From Branchiostoma lanceolatum (taxonomy: Eukaryota; Chordata; Leptocardii; Amphioxiformes; Branchiostomatidae): a DNA stretch of 64,000 nt. Shown here one piece after another: positions 36,101 through 40,535 of this stretch. Below the pieces are notes generated by a model, which saw nothing but the letters and a program-made list of their open reading frames with translations, was not told the origin of the DNA and did not search any database. The stretch's first letter is position 1; each line of letters opens with the position of its first letter. The stretch spans positions 7,007,383 to 7,071,382 of the forward strand of contig NC_089732.1 of the NCBI RefSeq assembly GCF_035083965.1, read 5' to 3'. The translations under genes and the position numbers were made by a program.

Positions 36101-36669
36101 CAAAGCAAAGTCAAAACGTTTAACTTGAGTTATAGCTAGTTTAACATCAAAGAAAAGCTTACCTGTGCTTTTATGATGGCTCCCTTGGTATAGGTGCCCC
36201 CGCCGGCGTATTTTATTCTCGGTAGCTCCTCTTCTAGTAGAGAACACTTGTGTTTGTGGTAGCTGGGTTTGGACAAGTGGTCCACATGGTTGACTACCTT
36301 GTTGCGTGAGGAGAACGTTACGATAGCCACGCGTGCCGCATTCTCCGCGAGAGTAAAGTCGGCCAGGAGTTTCTTCACGAATCGGAGCTCGCTGTTGAAC
36401 TTCTCGTTGCCGACACTAGCGGAGCTGTCCACCAGGAAAACAAGTTCGACCGTCTGGTTTTCCGTCTGTCTCAGGCGCTGGACGTGCTTCTTGAAGATCT
36501 CGCCCAGGATTTCCACCTTGGAGCGGGCAGAGTCGGGATCCAGCCCGATCTGTAGCGAGGAGGGATCGTCGTTGACGGTCCAGTCGGATCCGCGGGCGTC
36601 CCATCCCGCCCCGCGGGACAGCAGTGAGAACAAACAGGTCAGAACTGGGACCACGCCGCCGCCCAACAT
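1..36669 (-). CDS. SVEP1: SVEP1/polydom orthologue, 28 exons, 3' part outside window
   Basis: Large secreted matrix protein; in vertebrates SVEP1/polydom is an integrin alpha9beta1 ligand acting in cell adhesion and lymphatic remodelling. Exons in transcript order: 36163-36669, 33581-33736, 32858-32957, 30005-30101, 29171-29250, 24829-24990, 23638-23817, 21917-22096, 20199-20396, 17768-18016, 17143-17379, 16571-16768, 16006-16130, 15344-15458, 14598-15021, 13976-14112, 13316-13546, 12422-12583, 11666-11827, 10828-11001, 4128-4280, 3543-3656, 3088-3201, 2265-2466, 1872-2029, 1309-1504, 626-798, 1-75. Every junction has AG/GT signals and the phases agree throughout, giving about 1,686 residues before the window ends inside the pentraxin domain. 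Domain order matches human SVEP1 from the N-terminus. The remaining sushi array and terminal EGFs should lie beyond base 1. The start is the first ATG before a hydrophobic signal peptide. Confidence 0.93.
1872..4280 (-). CDS. SVEP1: SVEP1 exons 21-25: six EGF modules, mostly calcium-binding
   Basis: Exon 21 (4128-4280) encodes a spacer and EGF1 ([12 protein letters not shown]). Exons 22 (3543-3656) and 23 (3088-3201), both 114 bases, each encode one EGF. Exon 24 (2265-2466) encodes EGF4 and the first half of EGF5, and exon 25 (1872-2029) completes EGF5 and encodes EGF6. EGF2, 3, 5 and 6 have the calcium motif (D/E)-I-D-E-C. The hydroxylation-type pattern C-x-D-x4-F/Y-x-C-x-C is present in several. 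Six EGFs before the pentraxin domain is the vertebrate number. The donor of exon 21 coincides with the end of a fold-back element (see findings). Confidence 0.92.
3874..4126. mobile_element. fold-back MITE A, copy 1, ending at the splice donor of SVEP1 exon 21
   Basis: The ends are inverted: TAAAGCCCCC...ACTGGACCCGCGGCACGCTGGCG at the left and CGCCAGCGTGCCGCGGGTAC...GGTGGCTTTA at the right. The TA at 3874-3875 and 4125-4126 fits a TA target duplication, as in Tc1/mariner-like MITEs. There is no coding capacity. The right end overlaps the GTAAAG donor of SVEP1 exon 21 on the minus strand. Copy 2 is at 34336-34581 in the opposite orientation. Confidence 0.85.
4403..5357 (+). repeat. dispersed repeat G, copy 1
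   Basis: This repeat of about 950 bases starts with the hairpin-forming TTGGCGACGCCTCAGGGGCG and ends near a second hairpin (GGCAACA-TCTTTTTA-TGTTGCC). It is shared almost base for base with 26582-27630. It contains two palindromes built from the octamer ATGCAAAT (4863-4895 and 4986-5023). It has no coding frame. It is itself flanked by pieces of repeat H, so it appears to have inserted into an older element. Confidence 0.85.
6071..6530 (+). repeat. 157-bp tandem repeat, three copies
   Basis: Copies start at 6071, 6228 and 6385 with ACACAACCTTGTACAACCC and run through GTCATGGCCCTTTTGCTTGC to GTGACAATGCCTA. The first two are nearly identical and the third is shortened and slightly diverged. 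They lie in the SVEP1 intron upstream of the LRR gene. Confidence 0.92.
6890..7043 (+). promoter_or_regulatory. possible 5' non-coding exon and promoter of the LRR receptor gene
   Basis: The LRR reading frame begins seven bases after a splice acceptor (TTTTCAG, exon start 7790), so its 5' untranslated region is probably split. The nearest good upstream donor is AAG|GTAATG with exon end 7043, following about 150 bases of more GC-balanced sequence than its surroundings. This would give a 746-base 5' intron. No TATA box is evident. This is inference from splice signals only. Confidence 0.4.
7797..9725 (+). CDS. leucine-rich-repeat type I membrane receptor, single coding exon
   Basis: The product is 642 residues. 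It has a signal peptide at 1-23, an LRR N-cap with cysteines 28, 32, 34 and 41, and about twelve 24-residue LxxLxLxxN repeats from ~57 to 345. The LRR C-cap follows ([16 protein letters not shown], cysteines near 357 onward), then a Ser/Thr-rich stalk (~403-500), a membrane segment near 506-529 ([15 protein letters not shown]) and a ~113-residue cytoplasmic tail. There is no Ig or TIR domain. The tail ends SDVL, which fits a class III PDZ ligand. The architecture resembles LRRTM and LRRC15-type adhesion receptors, but I cannot assign an orthologue. ATG 7797 is preceded by a splice acceptor (AG at 7788-7789), so a 5' non-coding exon is likely. A second in-frame ATG at 7809 would also keep the signal peptide. 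The gene is nested antisense in a SVEP1 intron. Confidence 0.93.
   Translation: MAATMKLCVLVAVVLFMATNIEGQKKRCPRICVCKRGTVYCNHRNLKAIPAEIQPSTKSLYLQGNNFTVIRSNTFANLTNLVRLSLAVSNIHIIEEDAFKGLKKLRYLNLPDNNISQIASRLFKGFSTLQLLDLDDNNIQSLSSGLFFKMLSLKTLHLNNNNISRLEKFAFQGLKNLLDLHLKKNSIASISTEAFVGLENLQHLYLNENKLTIVPTTSFAETKNLYLLQLADNEIETLENNAFAMLQQLTYLFLGGNKLKDLPTDPFNALPSLRTLSLHRNQFTTLNTTAFKNLYSLEALDLSNQTIEWIGGVSFVGLVALESLSLYNNSLQSLDEDVILPLLQIRSLNLNNNPWRCDCELQGLWEWLQDTTARTRVTCQSPKSQTGQELRFVKQSALACRTSTLAEDISTTTTRQPTNSDIASTSQVSTTTSVEVIPTQGLSTATRSVYTGDYYFSNPWVDDQKTARAYTEPVTPDSRDNHTAYADLSKVTNHGKHETGLTATQLTFISLGVVVVLIAAIVMGVVMCLDRQQRQIEQQLIIPSENDHPNPIVKTDTEICGYPVSWKNGTDQVVNNPTFGDVSPGQARRSLIAELTMEFDEETEEVADMLTKTHAYHSHKNHKKCKKFRRADNKEDQFSDVL
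9726..10827 (+). other. probable 3' untranslated region of the LRR gene, then SVEP1 intron
   Basis: This AT-rich sequence after the LRR stop codon contains no convincing reading frame. It should include the LRR gene's 3' untranslated region, but I see no unambiguous AATAAA that fixes its end. The stretch up to 10827 is also SVEP1 intron on the other strand. Confidence 0.4.
10828..12583 (-). CDS. SVEP1: SVEP1 exons 18-20: three GCC2/GCC3 modules
   Basis: Exons 12422-12583 (162 bases), 11666-11827 (162 bases) and 10828-11001 (174 bases) are all phase 1-1. Each encodes one GCC2/GCC3 module with the pattern CPxGTY or CxPGxxS, then ExCxxCPxGxYQ, then CxxCP. Vertebrate SVEP1 also has three in a row here. 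The donors are non-canonical beyond GT (GTTAGT, GTCAGT, GTAAGA) but the frames agree. Confidence 0.88.
11881..12060 (+). repeat. 30-bp minisatellite, six copies
   Basis: There are six consecutive units of exactly 30 bases, consensus AAGTTAGGAAACTAAAAAAT followed by GTTTTTCCTT, with one to six differences each. They lie in the short SVEP1 intron between exons 18 and 19. Confidence 0.93.
12640..12886 (-). mobile_element. tRNA-derived SINE, minus orientation
   Basis: This is the reverse complement of the 13049-13285 copy. Read on the minus strand it starts TGTGGGGTTGTGTGGCAGGG, has a B-box-like CCTGGGTTCAATTCCCCTGG, then the shared GCCCTTGGGAAAAGGCACTT body, and ends in a repeated AATCAAAT-type tail. 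Confidence 0.78.
13049..13285 (+). mobile_element. tRNA-derived SINE, plus orientation
   Basis: TGTGGCGTAACGGCAGGG resembles a polymerase III A box, and GGGTCCCGGGTTTAAAATCC resembles a B box, followed by a non-tRNA body and a short A/T tail. A second copy lies in the opposite orientation at 12640-12886 in the same intron. Confidence 0.78.
13316..16130 (-). CDS. SVEP1: SVEP1 exons 13-17: linker region with Lys/Arg-rich segment
   Basis: Exons 16006-16130, 15344-15458, 14598-15021, 13976-14112 and 13316-13546 encode about 340 residues between sushi 4 and the GCC2/GCC3 triplet. Exons 13-14 ([37 protein letters not shown]) resemble the vertebrate linker. Exon 15 is long and strongly basic ([19 protein letters not shown]), with RRVKRD near 14820-14837 fitting the furin rule R-x-K/R-R. 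Exon 16 ends [12 protein letters not shown], and exon 17 ends [12 protein letters not shown], a good match to the vertebrate sequence. Exon 15 looks longer and more charged than in vertebrates. Confidence is lower for exon 15's exact 3' end because a SINE-like repeat abuts its donor. Confidence 0.83.
14376..14597 (-). mobile_element. SINE-like repeat L ending at the donor of SVEP1 exon 15
   Basis: Read on the minus strand it has GATTCCCGGCCGGGTC, a B-box-like segment near its start, then CTCTGCTTAGCACTGAGCAT, and ends GAGATGGGCGCCACCCC. Related copies are at 34600-34745, about 30370-30450 and about 6650-6760. Its first bases follow directly after the exon 15 coding end (CAG|GTGGGT). Confidence 0.65.
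16571..16768 (-). CDS. SVEP1: SVEP1 exon 12: sushi domain 4
   Basis: This 198-base phase 1-1 exon encodes the isolated sushi module after the HYR pair: [34 protein letters not shown], and the end PWWPDCS. The unusual aromatic ending matches the vertebrate ending before the linker. Confidence 0.9.
17143..17379 (-). CDS. SVEP1: SVEP1 exon 11: HYR domain 2
   Basis: This 237-base phase 1-1 exon encodes the second hyalin repeat: [43 protein letters not shown] and SCNIIVHVQ. The CRSPPP and EPQFSDNSG segments are almost identical to the vertebrate protein by recall, making this one of the best conserved stretches of the gene. Confidence 0.93.
17768..18016 (-). CDS. SVEP1: SVEP1 exon 10: HYR domain 1
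   Basis: This 249-base phase 1-1 exon encodes a hyalin repeat (HYR), an immunoglobulin-like adhesion fold. Hallmarks are [20 protein letters not shown], then TWTV, then [22 protein letters not shown]. It directly precedes HYR2, as in vertebrate SVEP1. Confidence 0.92.
18017..20198 (-). other. SVEP1 intron between exons 9 and 10, no features seen
   Basis: This is 2.2 kb of AT-rich sequence. I see no exon, no long reading frame and no clear repeat end in it beyond short A/T runs around 18.7 kb. Confidence 0.5.
20199..20396 (-). CDS. SVEP1: SVEP1 exon 9: sushi domain 3
   Basis: This 198-base phase 1-1 exon encodes a sushi module: [12 protein letters not shown], then [19 protein letters not shown], then [12 protein letters not shown]. 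It is slightly longer than sushi 1 and 2, as is the equivalent vertebrate module before the HYR pair. Confidence 0.92.
20463..20665. mobile_element. short fold-back element of the 38675-38889 type
   Basis: ACTGTAATTCACTTTATCTT at the left pairs loosely with AATAAAGTTACAGTGA at the right, and GAGGTGACCGTGAAAACC resembles GAGGTCACCGCGAAAACC in the 38.7 kb element. It lies directly upstream of SVEP1 exon 9 on the minus strand. Confidence 0.6.
20745..21850. mobile_element. 1.1 kb terminal-inverted-repeat element in the intron after SVEP1 exon 8
   Basis: The left end CTAACGGGGGTTGCCCGAAC and the right end, read on the other strand (CTAACGGGGGGTGCCCAAAT), pair over about 28 bases and both continue to CGGACG. 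It fills most of the intron between exons 8 and 9. It has no transposase-length frame; the longest is under 90 codons. It is likely a non-autonomous or decayed DNA transposon. Confidence 0.75.
21917..22096 (-). CDS. SVEP1: SVEP1 exon 8: sushi domain 2
   Basis: This 180-base phase 1-1 exon encodes a complete sushi module: [14 protein letters not shown] at the start, [19 protein letters not shown] in the middle, and HWDGVPAEC at the end with the conserved tryptophan. The exon lies immediately above a 1.1 kb inverted-repeat element that fills most of the following intron. Confidence 0.92.
23638..23817 (-). CDS. SVEP1: SVEP1 exon 7: sushi domain 1
   Basis: This 180-base phase 1-1 exon encodes one complement-control (sushi/CCP) module. 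It begins [15 protein letters not shown], has the [14 protein letters not shown] centre and the [10 protein letters not shown] end, so all four cysteines and the tryptophan before the last cysteine are present. The family forms elongated beads-on-string ligand-binding rods. Confidence 0.92.
23896..24036. repeat. inverted repeat with CCAATCCGGGGCCCG ends
   Basis: CCAATCCGGGGCCCG at 23896 and CGGGCCCCGGATTGG ending at 24036 are exact inverse copies, with ACGAAAAA/TTTTTCGT pairing inside. It is a probable MITE of 141 bases just 5' of SVEP1 exon 7 on the minus strand. Confidence 0.75.
24829..24990 (-). CDS. SVEP1: SVEP1 exon 6: GCC2/GCC3 (ephrin-receptor-like) module 1
   Basis: This is a 162-base symmetrical (phase 1-1) exon encoding [14 protein letters not shown] followed by a C-x2-C and [13 protein letters not shown] pattern, typical of the GCC2/GCC3 tumour-necrosis-receptor-like fold. 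It corresponds to the single module found between the Cys-rich region and the first sushi in vertebrate SVEP1. Its length is identical to exons 18 and 19, which encode the same kind of module. Confidence 0.88.
25707..25995. mobile_element. fold-back element K with nested inserts
   Basis: The outer arms are GGTTACACTGCAAGCAGAGG / CATCTGCTTGGAGAGTAGGT, with GTTGTTGGGG and GAAGGTC segments also pairing. Inside lie a fragment of family J (GATGCTGTCTGAAACGTCTG, 25805-25860) and a second inverted repeat with GCATATGCCCCGTTTTTTGT arms (25867-25943). The CTCCAAGCAGA-type end recurs at 27781, 27992, 28095 and 32468. Confidence 0.75.
26582..27630 (+). repeat. dispersed repeat G, copy 2
   Basis: It has the same start, octamer palindromes and terminal hairpin as the 4403-5357 copy, with scattered substitutions and one 114-base hairpin insertion. 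It lies in the SVEP1 intron between exons 6 and 5. Short related fragments with the GGTACTGCAG / GGGCCCCCTGG core are at 13.73-13.92 kb (reversed), 16.33-16.46 kb and 31.70-31.83 kb. Confidence 0.85.
26663..26736. repeat. perfect 35-bp-arm hairpin inserted in repeat G
   Basis: Two perfectly complementary 35-base arms (outer ends ATACGCC / GGCGTAT) are separated by a 4-base loop (26698-26701). It lies in a 114-base insertion absent from the other copy of repeat G. The insertion is flanked by a 13-base direct duplication, TATATTGTGTGCA (26620-26632 and 26734-26746). Confidence 0.9.
27992..28110. mobile_element. short fold-back element of family K
   Basis: The arms AATCTCCAAGCAGAAGTTGG and CACATCTGCTTGGAGATT, with GATCGTAA / TTACGATC inside, give a 119-base fold-back. 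The ends match those of the larger 25.7-26.0 kb element. Confidence 0.75.
29171..30101 (-). CDS. SVEP1: SVEP1 exons 4-5: Cys-rich EGF-like module
   Basis: Exons 4 (30005-30101) and 5 (29171-29250) encode a short module with the spacing [18 protein letters not shown] followed by [20 protein letters not shown]. It matches the vertebrate SVEP1 segment after the vWA domain. The split arginine codon (AG|G) at the junction supports the two exon ends. A 265-bp fold-back element lies in the intron between them. Confidence 0.87.
29640..29905. mobile_element. fold-back MITE N between SVEP1 exons 5 and 4
   Basis: The long imperfect inverted arms include ATTCAAGCTAGCCTCTACTA / AGGCTACATTCAAG, AGTAGAAATTGGCCAAATAG / CTATTCGGCCAATTTCCACT and AGCCAGGGAGTACAGTTTG / CAAACTGTACTCCCTGG. 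It is about 265 bases long. A diverged copy is in the BTB-ZF 3' untranslated region. Confidence 0.82.
30155..30317. mobile_element. fold-back element J
   Basis: GATTTTGGAAACGGTCAG pairs with CTGACCGTTTCCAAAATC, and flanking AGTTACTCAAGCAACAGGAT pairs with ATCCAGTTACTTGTCATGAG. The right end TTACCTGGATGTCCAACCTT recurs at the 26.6 kb hairpin, and a fragment recurs at 25.8 kb. Confidence 0.78.
31181..31541. mobile_element. fold-back MITE B, copy 1
   Basis: The inverted ends are GGCAACCAAAGCAATATTAG / TATTGCTTTGGTTGCC with GGGCCC just inside both arms. It is about 350 bases long, AT-rich inside, and non-coding. It lies in the SVEP1 intron between exons 4 and 3. A partial reverse-oriented copy is at about 34110-34336. 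Confidence 0.8.
32858..33736 (-). CDS. SVEP1: SVEP1 exons 2-3: rest of the vWA domain
   Basis: Exon 2 (33581-33736) continues in frame and carries [10 protein letters not shown], the third MIDAS segment, and IFTFGI, the last core strand. Exon 3 (32858-32957) carries [20 protein letters not shown], very close to the end of the vertebrate SVEP1 vWA domain. All three MIDAS segments are intact, so divalent-cation ligand binding is expected. Exon 3 ends in phase 1 at GAGG|GTAGG. Confidence 0.9.
33109..33156 (+). repeat. GATT tetranucleotide microsatellite
   Basis: About twelve uninterrupted GATT units. Other simple repeats in the window are CA/TG tracts at 1250-1269 and 47276-47345, GTGTTT-type at 16273-16310, AGT at 32729-32748, TGTAAC at 39737-39757, poly-A at 29106-29121, and poly-G at 24169-24181 and 38438-38456. 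Confidence 0.93.
33251..33487. mobile_element. double fold-back element C
   Basis: The inner arms TAAGGCCCGATTTACACAC / GTGTGTAAATCAGGCCTTA span 33279-33446. The outer arms GGTTTACACACGCTTTGGGG / CCGAAAACGTGTGTGTAAAC enclose them. It is therefore one inverted repeat within another, and non-coding. Confidence 0.75.
33831..34067. mobile_element. fold-back MITE D
   Basis: The inverted ends AAGGGCCCTGTCATACG / GTGACAGGGGCTTT with GCGTATATT and AATATACGC just inside give arms of about 30 bases with a few mismatches. It is about 237 bases long and non-coding, in SVEP1 intron 1. Confidence 0.75.
34110..34336. mobile_element. MITE B, partial copy interrupted by MITE A
   Basis: It shares, in reverse orientation, the segments around GTTTCGCGAGCCAACAAAAA, CATCATGGACATGGACGTCG and GGCCCTAATATTGCTT with the 31181-31541 element. 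It ends where MITE A copy 2 begins. Confidence 0.7.
34336..34581. mobile_element. fold-back MITE A, copy 2
   Basis: This is the reverse complement of the element at 3874-4126, sharing ACCCGCGGCACGCTGGCGTC ends and the internal segment around CTTTATAATGGGAATATCATTC. It sits in SVEP1 intron 1 and appears to have landed in the terminal region of a member of MITE family B (34110-34336). Confidence 0.8.
34600..34745 (+). mobile_element. SINE-like repeat L, second copy
   Basis: TTTCTCTGCTTAGTACTCAG, GGCCCAAGGGCTGTAGAAAC and GGAGATGGGCGCCGCCCTAC match the 14.4 kb copy in reverse. A shorter fragment with TGCCCAAGGGCTATTGAAAA and GATGGGCGCCGCCCTA lies at about 30398-30446. Confidence 0.65.
35100..35440 (+). 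repeat. tandem duplication of about 173 bp in SVEP1 intron 1
   Basis: GTTTGCCGTTAATTGAAGGG followed by AACTTGGCAAAAAGATGC and GCTTCACATAGCAGCTAATC begins at 35120 and again at 35293, nearly identical for about 90 bases. The remaining bases are diverged. Confidence 0.85.
36163..36669 (-). CDS. SVEP1: SVEP1 exon 1: signal peptide and first part of vWA domain
   Basis: The exon encodes 169 residues. Residues 1-22 are a hydrophobic signal peptide ([20 protein letters not shown]). The vWA domain starts near residue 74, and DSSAS at 81-85 is the DxSxS metal-site (MIDAS) motif. GGGTYTKGA near the end supplies the conserved MIDAS threonine. The donor is CAG|GTAAGC with exon end 36163, phase 0. The 5' untranslated region lies above 36669 but its start cannot be seen. 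Confidence 0.92.
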
Positions 36670-39600
36670 CCCGGTCTCGCTGTGAGCTCAGCTCTCTCCG
36701 GGAGGGATGCCCGACTATCAGCCGACGGTGTCCTCCAAATTCACAAATTCCTCCCAATGACAGGACAGATCAGGAATTCTAATTGCCCTAGCCACCCGCC
36801 GCCGTGCTCTTAGGTTGAAAGCAAACAGGGCTGAGGTTATCACGATTGTTTATGCCTGGCGAAGACAAGAGGCTTTACTTTGGTCCAGGCTCGTGCTCGC
36901 GAGCCAGAGGTGCCCCACCGAGAGCCGCACTGATTGCCAGCCGGGAAAACACACCTGTCAGCGGGAAAAACCGGGCCACGGACCGCCTCTCCAGGACTGA
37001 TGATCCTACTCTACAACCTACGACTCCTCACTCGCCGTCCTGATGTGTCAGCGACATGACCATGCGTGGGCAAGGGCCTGTTTTCCCAGCCCTTTGCGCA
37101 AGCGTGTTTGTTTATACACTCTGGGACTAACATGACATGCACACGGTTGCCAGAGGTCGGTTCAACATCAAACCATGCACGATATAGGGGCGTCAGGCCG
37201 CATGGTGATCGGACAGTGTTTCAGCCAACGTTCACGTCACGTGCTCGTCACGTGCAGTTATAGTTTTCATTTCTATCGTCTGTTTCGCAAGCCCGCCGCG
37301 ATCTCCAGACTTCACCCAGGAGGAAGCTTAAGTAAACATTTTTGAGTCGAACGAAAACTTCCTTCCGTCTATGCCAAAAGAAGAGAGGCTTTTAAAGCAG
37401 CGTGTCTCGCGGTAAGATGTCCCTATGGGCTTTGTTGTTTAGCTTTTCCCCGGCCGCAAGAGACGGCCTGCTCACTTTCTTCGCCACCAAGCAGCCCTTT
37501 GGAATTTGGTGAAATCTTTGAGAAGGGAGTTTTTCGACGTCTGACACAGAGCATTAGGGCGTCTGGTGTAATACATGTATAGTGCTATTTCAACCTTAAG
37601 GTCTTTTTTGGCATGTGGCACGCTTCGTAGAGATAGTAAGAAAAAACAATAATTACGTAGGTACAAAGCTATCTGGTCTGCAGTTTACCGTGCCCTCAAA
37701 TAGACCCTGATAATAGCATGCGTCATTATGACTTTGTTCTATTGACAGAATTATGTAAAAGCTAGCTTGTATTTCAACAGCTAGATACAATATTTATACA
37801 GATGAGTTCAGCACTTCCTATTCATGCTGAGAGGACATAAAGCTGTTGGAAGACGTGCACGCACTTTCTGAGAAGTTTCGAGGAACTTTGTCTTTTAAAT
37901 GATTCAACCTGAGAAATTCAAGTACATTAGACTTCCGCTGTGTACAGTAAATTACAGACTTTGCGCCAATGGCCCGGACCTCCTGTGCACTTAGGTTGGT
38001 TTCGGGTATCTTTTAAGAGATTCTTTCCAGTAGAGTCCAGTCCAAAACTAAACGCTTCGCTGTTGTATCGCTGATTATATATACTTTTTGAGTTTTTCTT
38101 TCTTCATATATTTTTTGCGGCTTGAAAACCTACTATACTGTTTTCCATATATTAGGTCTATAAATAAAAACGGAAATATTCTATCAAACGTTATATATTT
38201 TAACTATAGTACTAATAACTATAGTTTTAAGTACAATTTATACAGTTGGCAATCAGCATTATGTATAATATGTAGTATTTCTGTGAGTGGGGTGGGGGTA
38301 AGACAAGATGTTTGTTCCGTAGTTTATCCAGTTGTCCTTCTACCGTCCTTGACCAGTATCCTTGGATATCAGTATCAATACTTAGATGACCTGGCATCCT
38401 CTGTTTACTACTTCTACTGTTTTAAAGCATACAATTGGGGGGGGGGGGGGGGGGGTGAGACAGAGTGCCCTACGTAACGGCAAGGATCAGAGTACAGATC
38501 GGATGGACGAGTTTCAACAAGCCGTCCAACCCTACTCCAACAAAGTCTTGGCAGCTGTTTGTCTGCACTGGCAGCGTGCCGGCGGGTACTGGAGCAGACG
38601 GCCTCAGCTGTGACGTGTGCACGCCGCCGCGCAGACACTGTTGACGTACCCGCTCTGTTAAGGTTGGGGGAAAGATACCGTAAATGCAGAAATGTTCGCG
38701 GGGATTTAATTTCGAGATAGGGAGAAAATGGAGTGTTCGCGGTGGTTTTGAGTTCGAGTTTAAAACAATAGTAGCGCTACAGTCAAACAATGGAACGACT
38801 TTTCGCGATGGTTTTAAGTTCGCGGTAAAGAGGTCACCGCGAAAACCGCGAACATAACATCACCGCGAACATTTCTGCATCTATAGTATCTTGCGCGCAA
38901 CGAGTACCAGGCACCGACACTTCTGTCAGTGGATCAAAATAATTATTGTAGAAAACACAAGTGATCCTGCGGTGTACTGGCACAGTGTCGTCCCACAGAA
39001 GGGGATCAGTATGGATTTGGCACTGTTTGGACCGTGACTAAAGATGATATACTTATGTTCGGATGTTTAAAGACCGGTACGCGGTAGTTCTACATACAGT
39101 TGCAGTTTATCGTAGCTTGCCATTTCTGTTGCGCTTCTAGTCCCTCCTCTCATCGCTCCCTGTTTCCCTCCCTGAAAAGTTCCTCCCGTCGTGTGTAGCG
39201 TATTTGACATTTTTGTACAAAAGAAGGATTCAATCTGTCATCATGCAGAAACGCAGGAAAAAAATTGAGCCGCAGGGGTCTTCCGATGGGTAGGTAATAT
39301 ATGGATATTTCAATCACTACCTTAAACATACTGTGTCAAACTTAACATCCTGTACGTTCTAGTCAGTTCTGTATCATGTGTACCTACCGACAAATGTTTT
39401 CTATCAGCCTGACGGGCCCCACTCTAGCGGCACTTCCCGCCTGGTCCCCTAGCTTTCCCCCTAGATTTGCCGACAAACTAGACGAGAATTTGTTTCCAAA
39501 CGCGAAGTTCAATAGGGGCATCCGGGTGGACCGCGCGCTTTGGCAGGTGGTACCGCTGGAGCAGGGGCGGAAATGTCTCACTCCACGCACCATTTAACCT

Positions 39601-40535
39601 TGCTTCACAGCGGCGACACTTTCTCAGGGAACAGTTGGGTCTTTTCAACGACCAAAAGCCGGGAGTAACCCCCTACTGTAAGCTAGGATACACGCGATGT
39701 AGGTTTTATCCGAACTACTGTTCTCTTTCGGTCCTCTGTAACTGTAACTGTAACTGTAAGTGTCAGGGATAGACTCTTTACAGCCATTTTAGTATAATTC
39801 ATTGCATCGATATGTGAATTTCTGATTACAGAAGGAAATGTACCAAGACCAGGCTTCAGTTAAGACGGTTCTGACAAATGTAGAGAGAGCATATCAGTTG
39901 ATCGAAGGGCCACATAAAGAGCTTTTGAATTTGAAAAAAAGTGATCGTTGCTTGGTTGTTGTATATGTGAATAATTTGACGAAACGTTGACACGTCATGA
40001 TATCATGACAGAATATATGTTAGGCACATGCCATCGGAAGTATCGTGGGGACTCTTGTGTTATACCGAGATTATTCGCCAGATGTCGCTACGGAAAGGCC
40101 AATGTGACCTTTCCGCTGTATCTCGCCGAAAGACAAATTCAATGCAGGACATGACGGGCCGGAAGACACGCCCTCTGACGCAAATGGACTGGAGCAGGAC
40201 AACTCGTTGTTTGTAATCATTTATGCCAAGCTACGCAATATGGAATAAAGCGCTTTGATATATCGATAATTGATAAATGAGAAAGTTACTACAATCAAAG
40301 CATCAACTTGTCGTCTGGTTATAAAAAAAGAAACGCCACCTGCCCAATACAAACACATTACAACCTTATGTACCAACAAATCAACTTATCACCATCTGCG
40401 ATAGAAAAAAAATCTAATGGCTAATACAAGAAGAAACAGCAAGTTTAATTTCCCATGCCCAGTTTCGTAGTTTCCGGACTTCTTCAGCCTCATTTCATTC
40501 CACACTTACGGACAACGTTGTAGAAACGCTTCAAG
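36670..40535. other. intergenic region between SVEP1 and the prokineticin-like gene
   Basis: Two genes diverge here: SVEP1 leaves to the left and the small Cys-rich gene to the right. The first ~400 bases above SVEP1 are relatively GC-rich and probably hold its promoter and 5' untranslated region, but no TATA box or initiator can be fixed by eye. The rest contains the MITE at 38675-38889, a poly-G run and no convincing exon. Confidence 0.5.
38675..38889. mobile_element. fold-back MITE with GTTCGCGG motifs
   Basis: The ends ATACCGTAAATGCAGAAATG and CATTTCTGCATCTATAGTAT are inverted repeats. Both are followed inward by GTTCGCGG, and the interior repeats TTCGCGG/CCGCGAA several times. It is 215 bases long, non-coding and intergenic. 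Confidence 0.8.
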
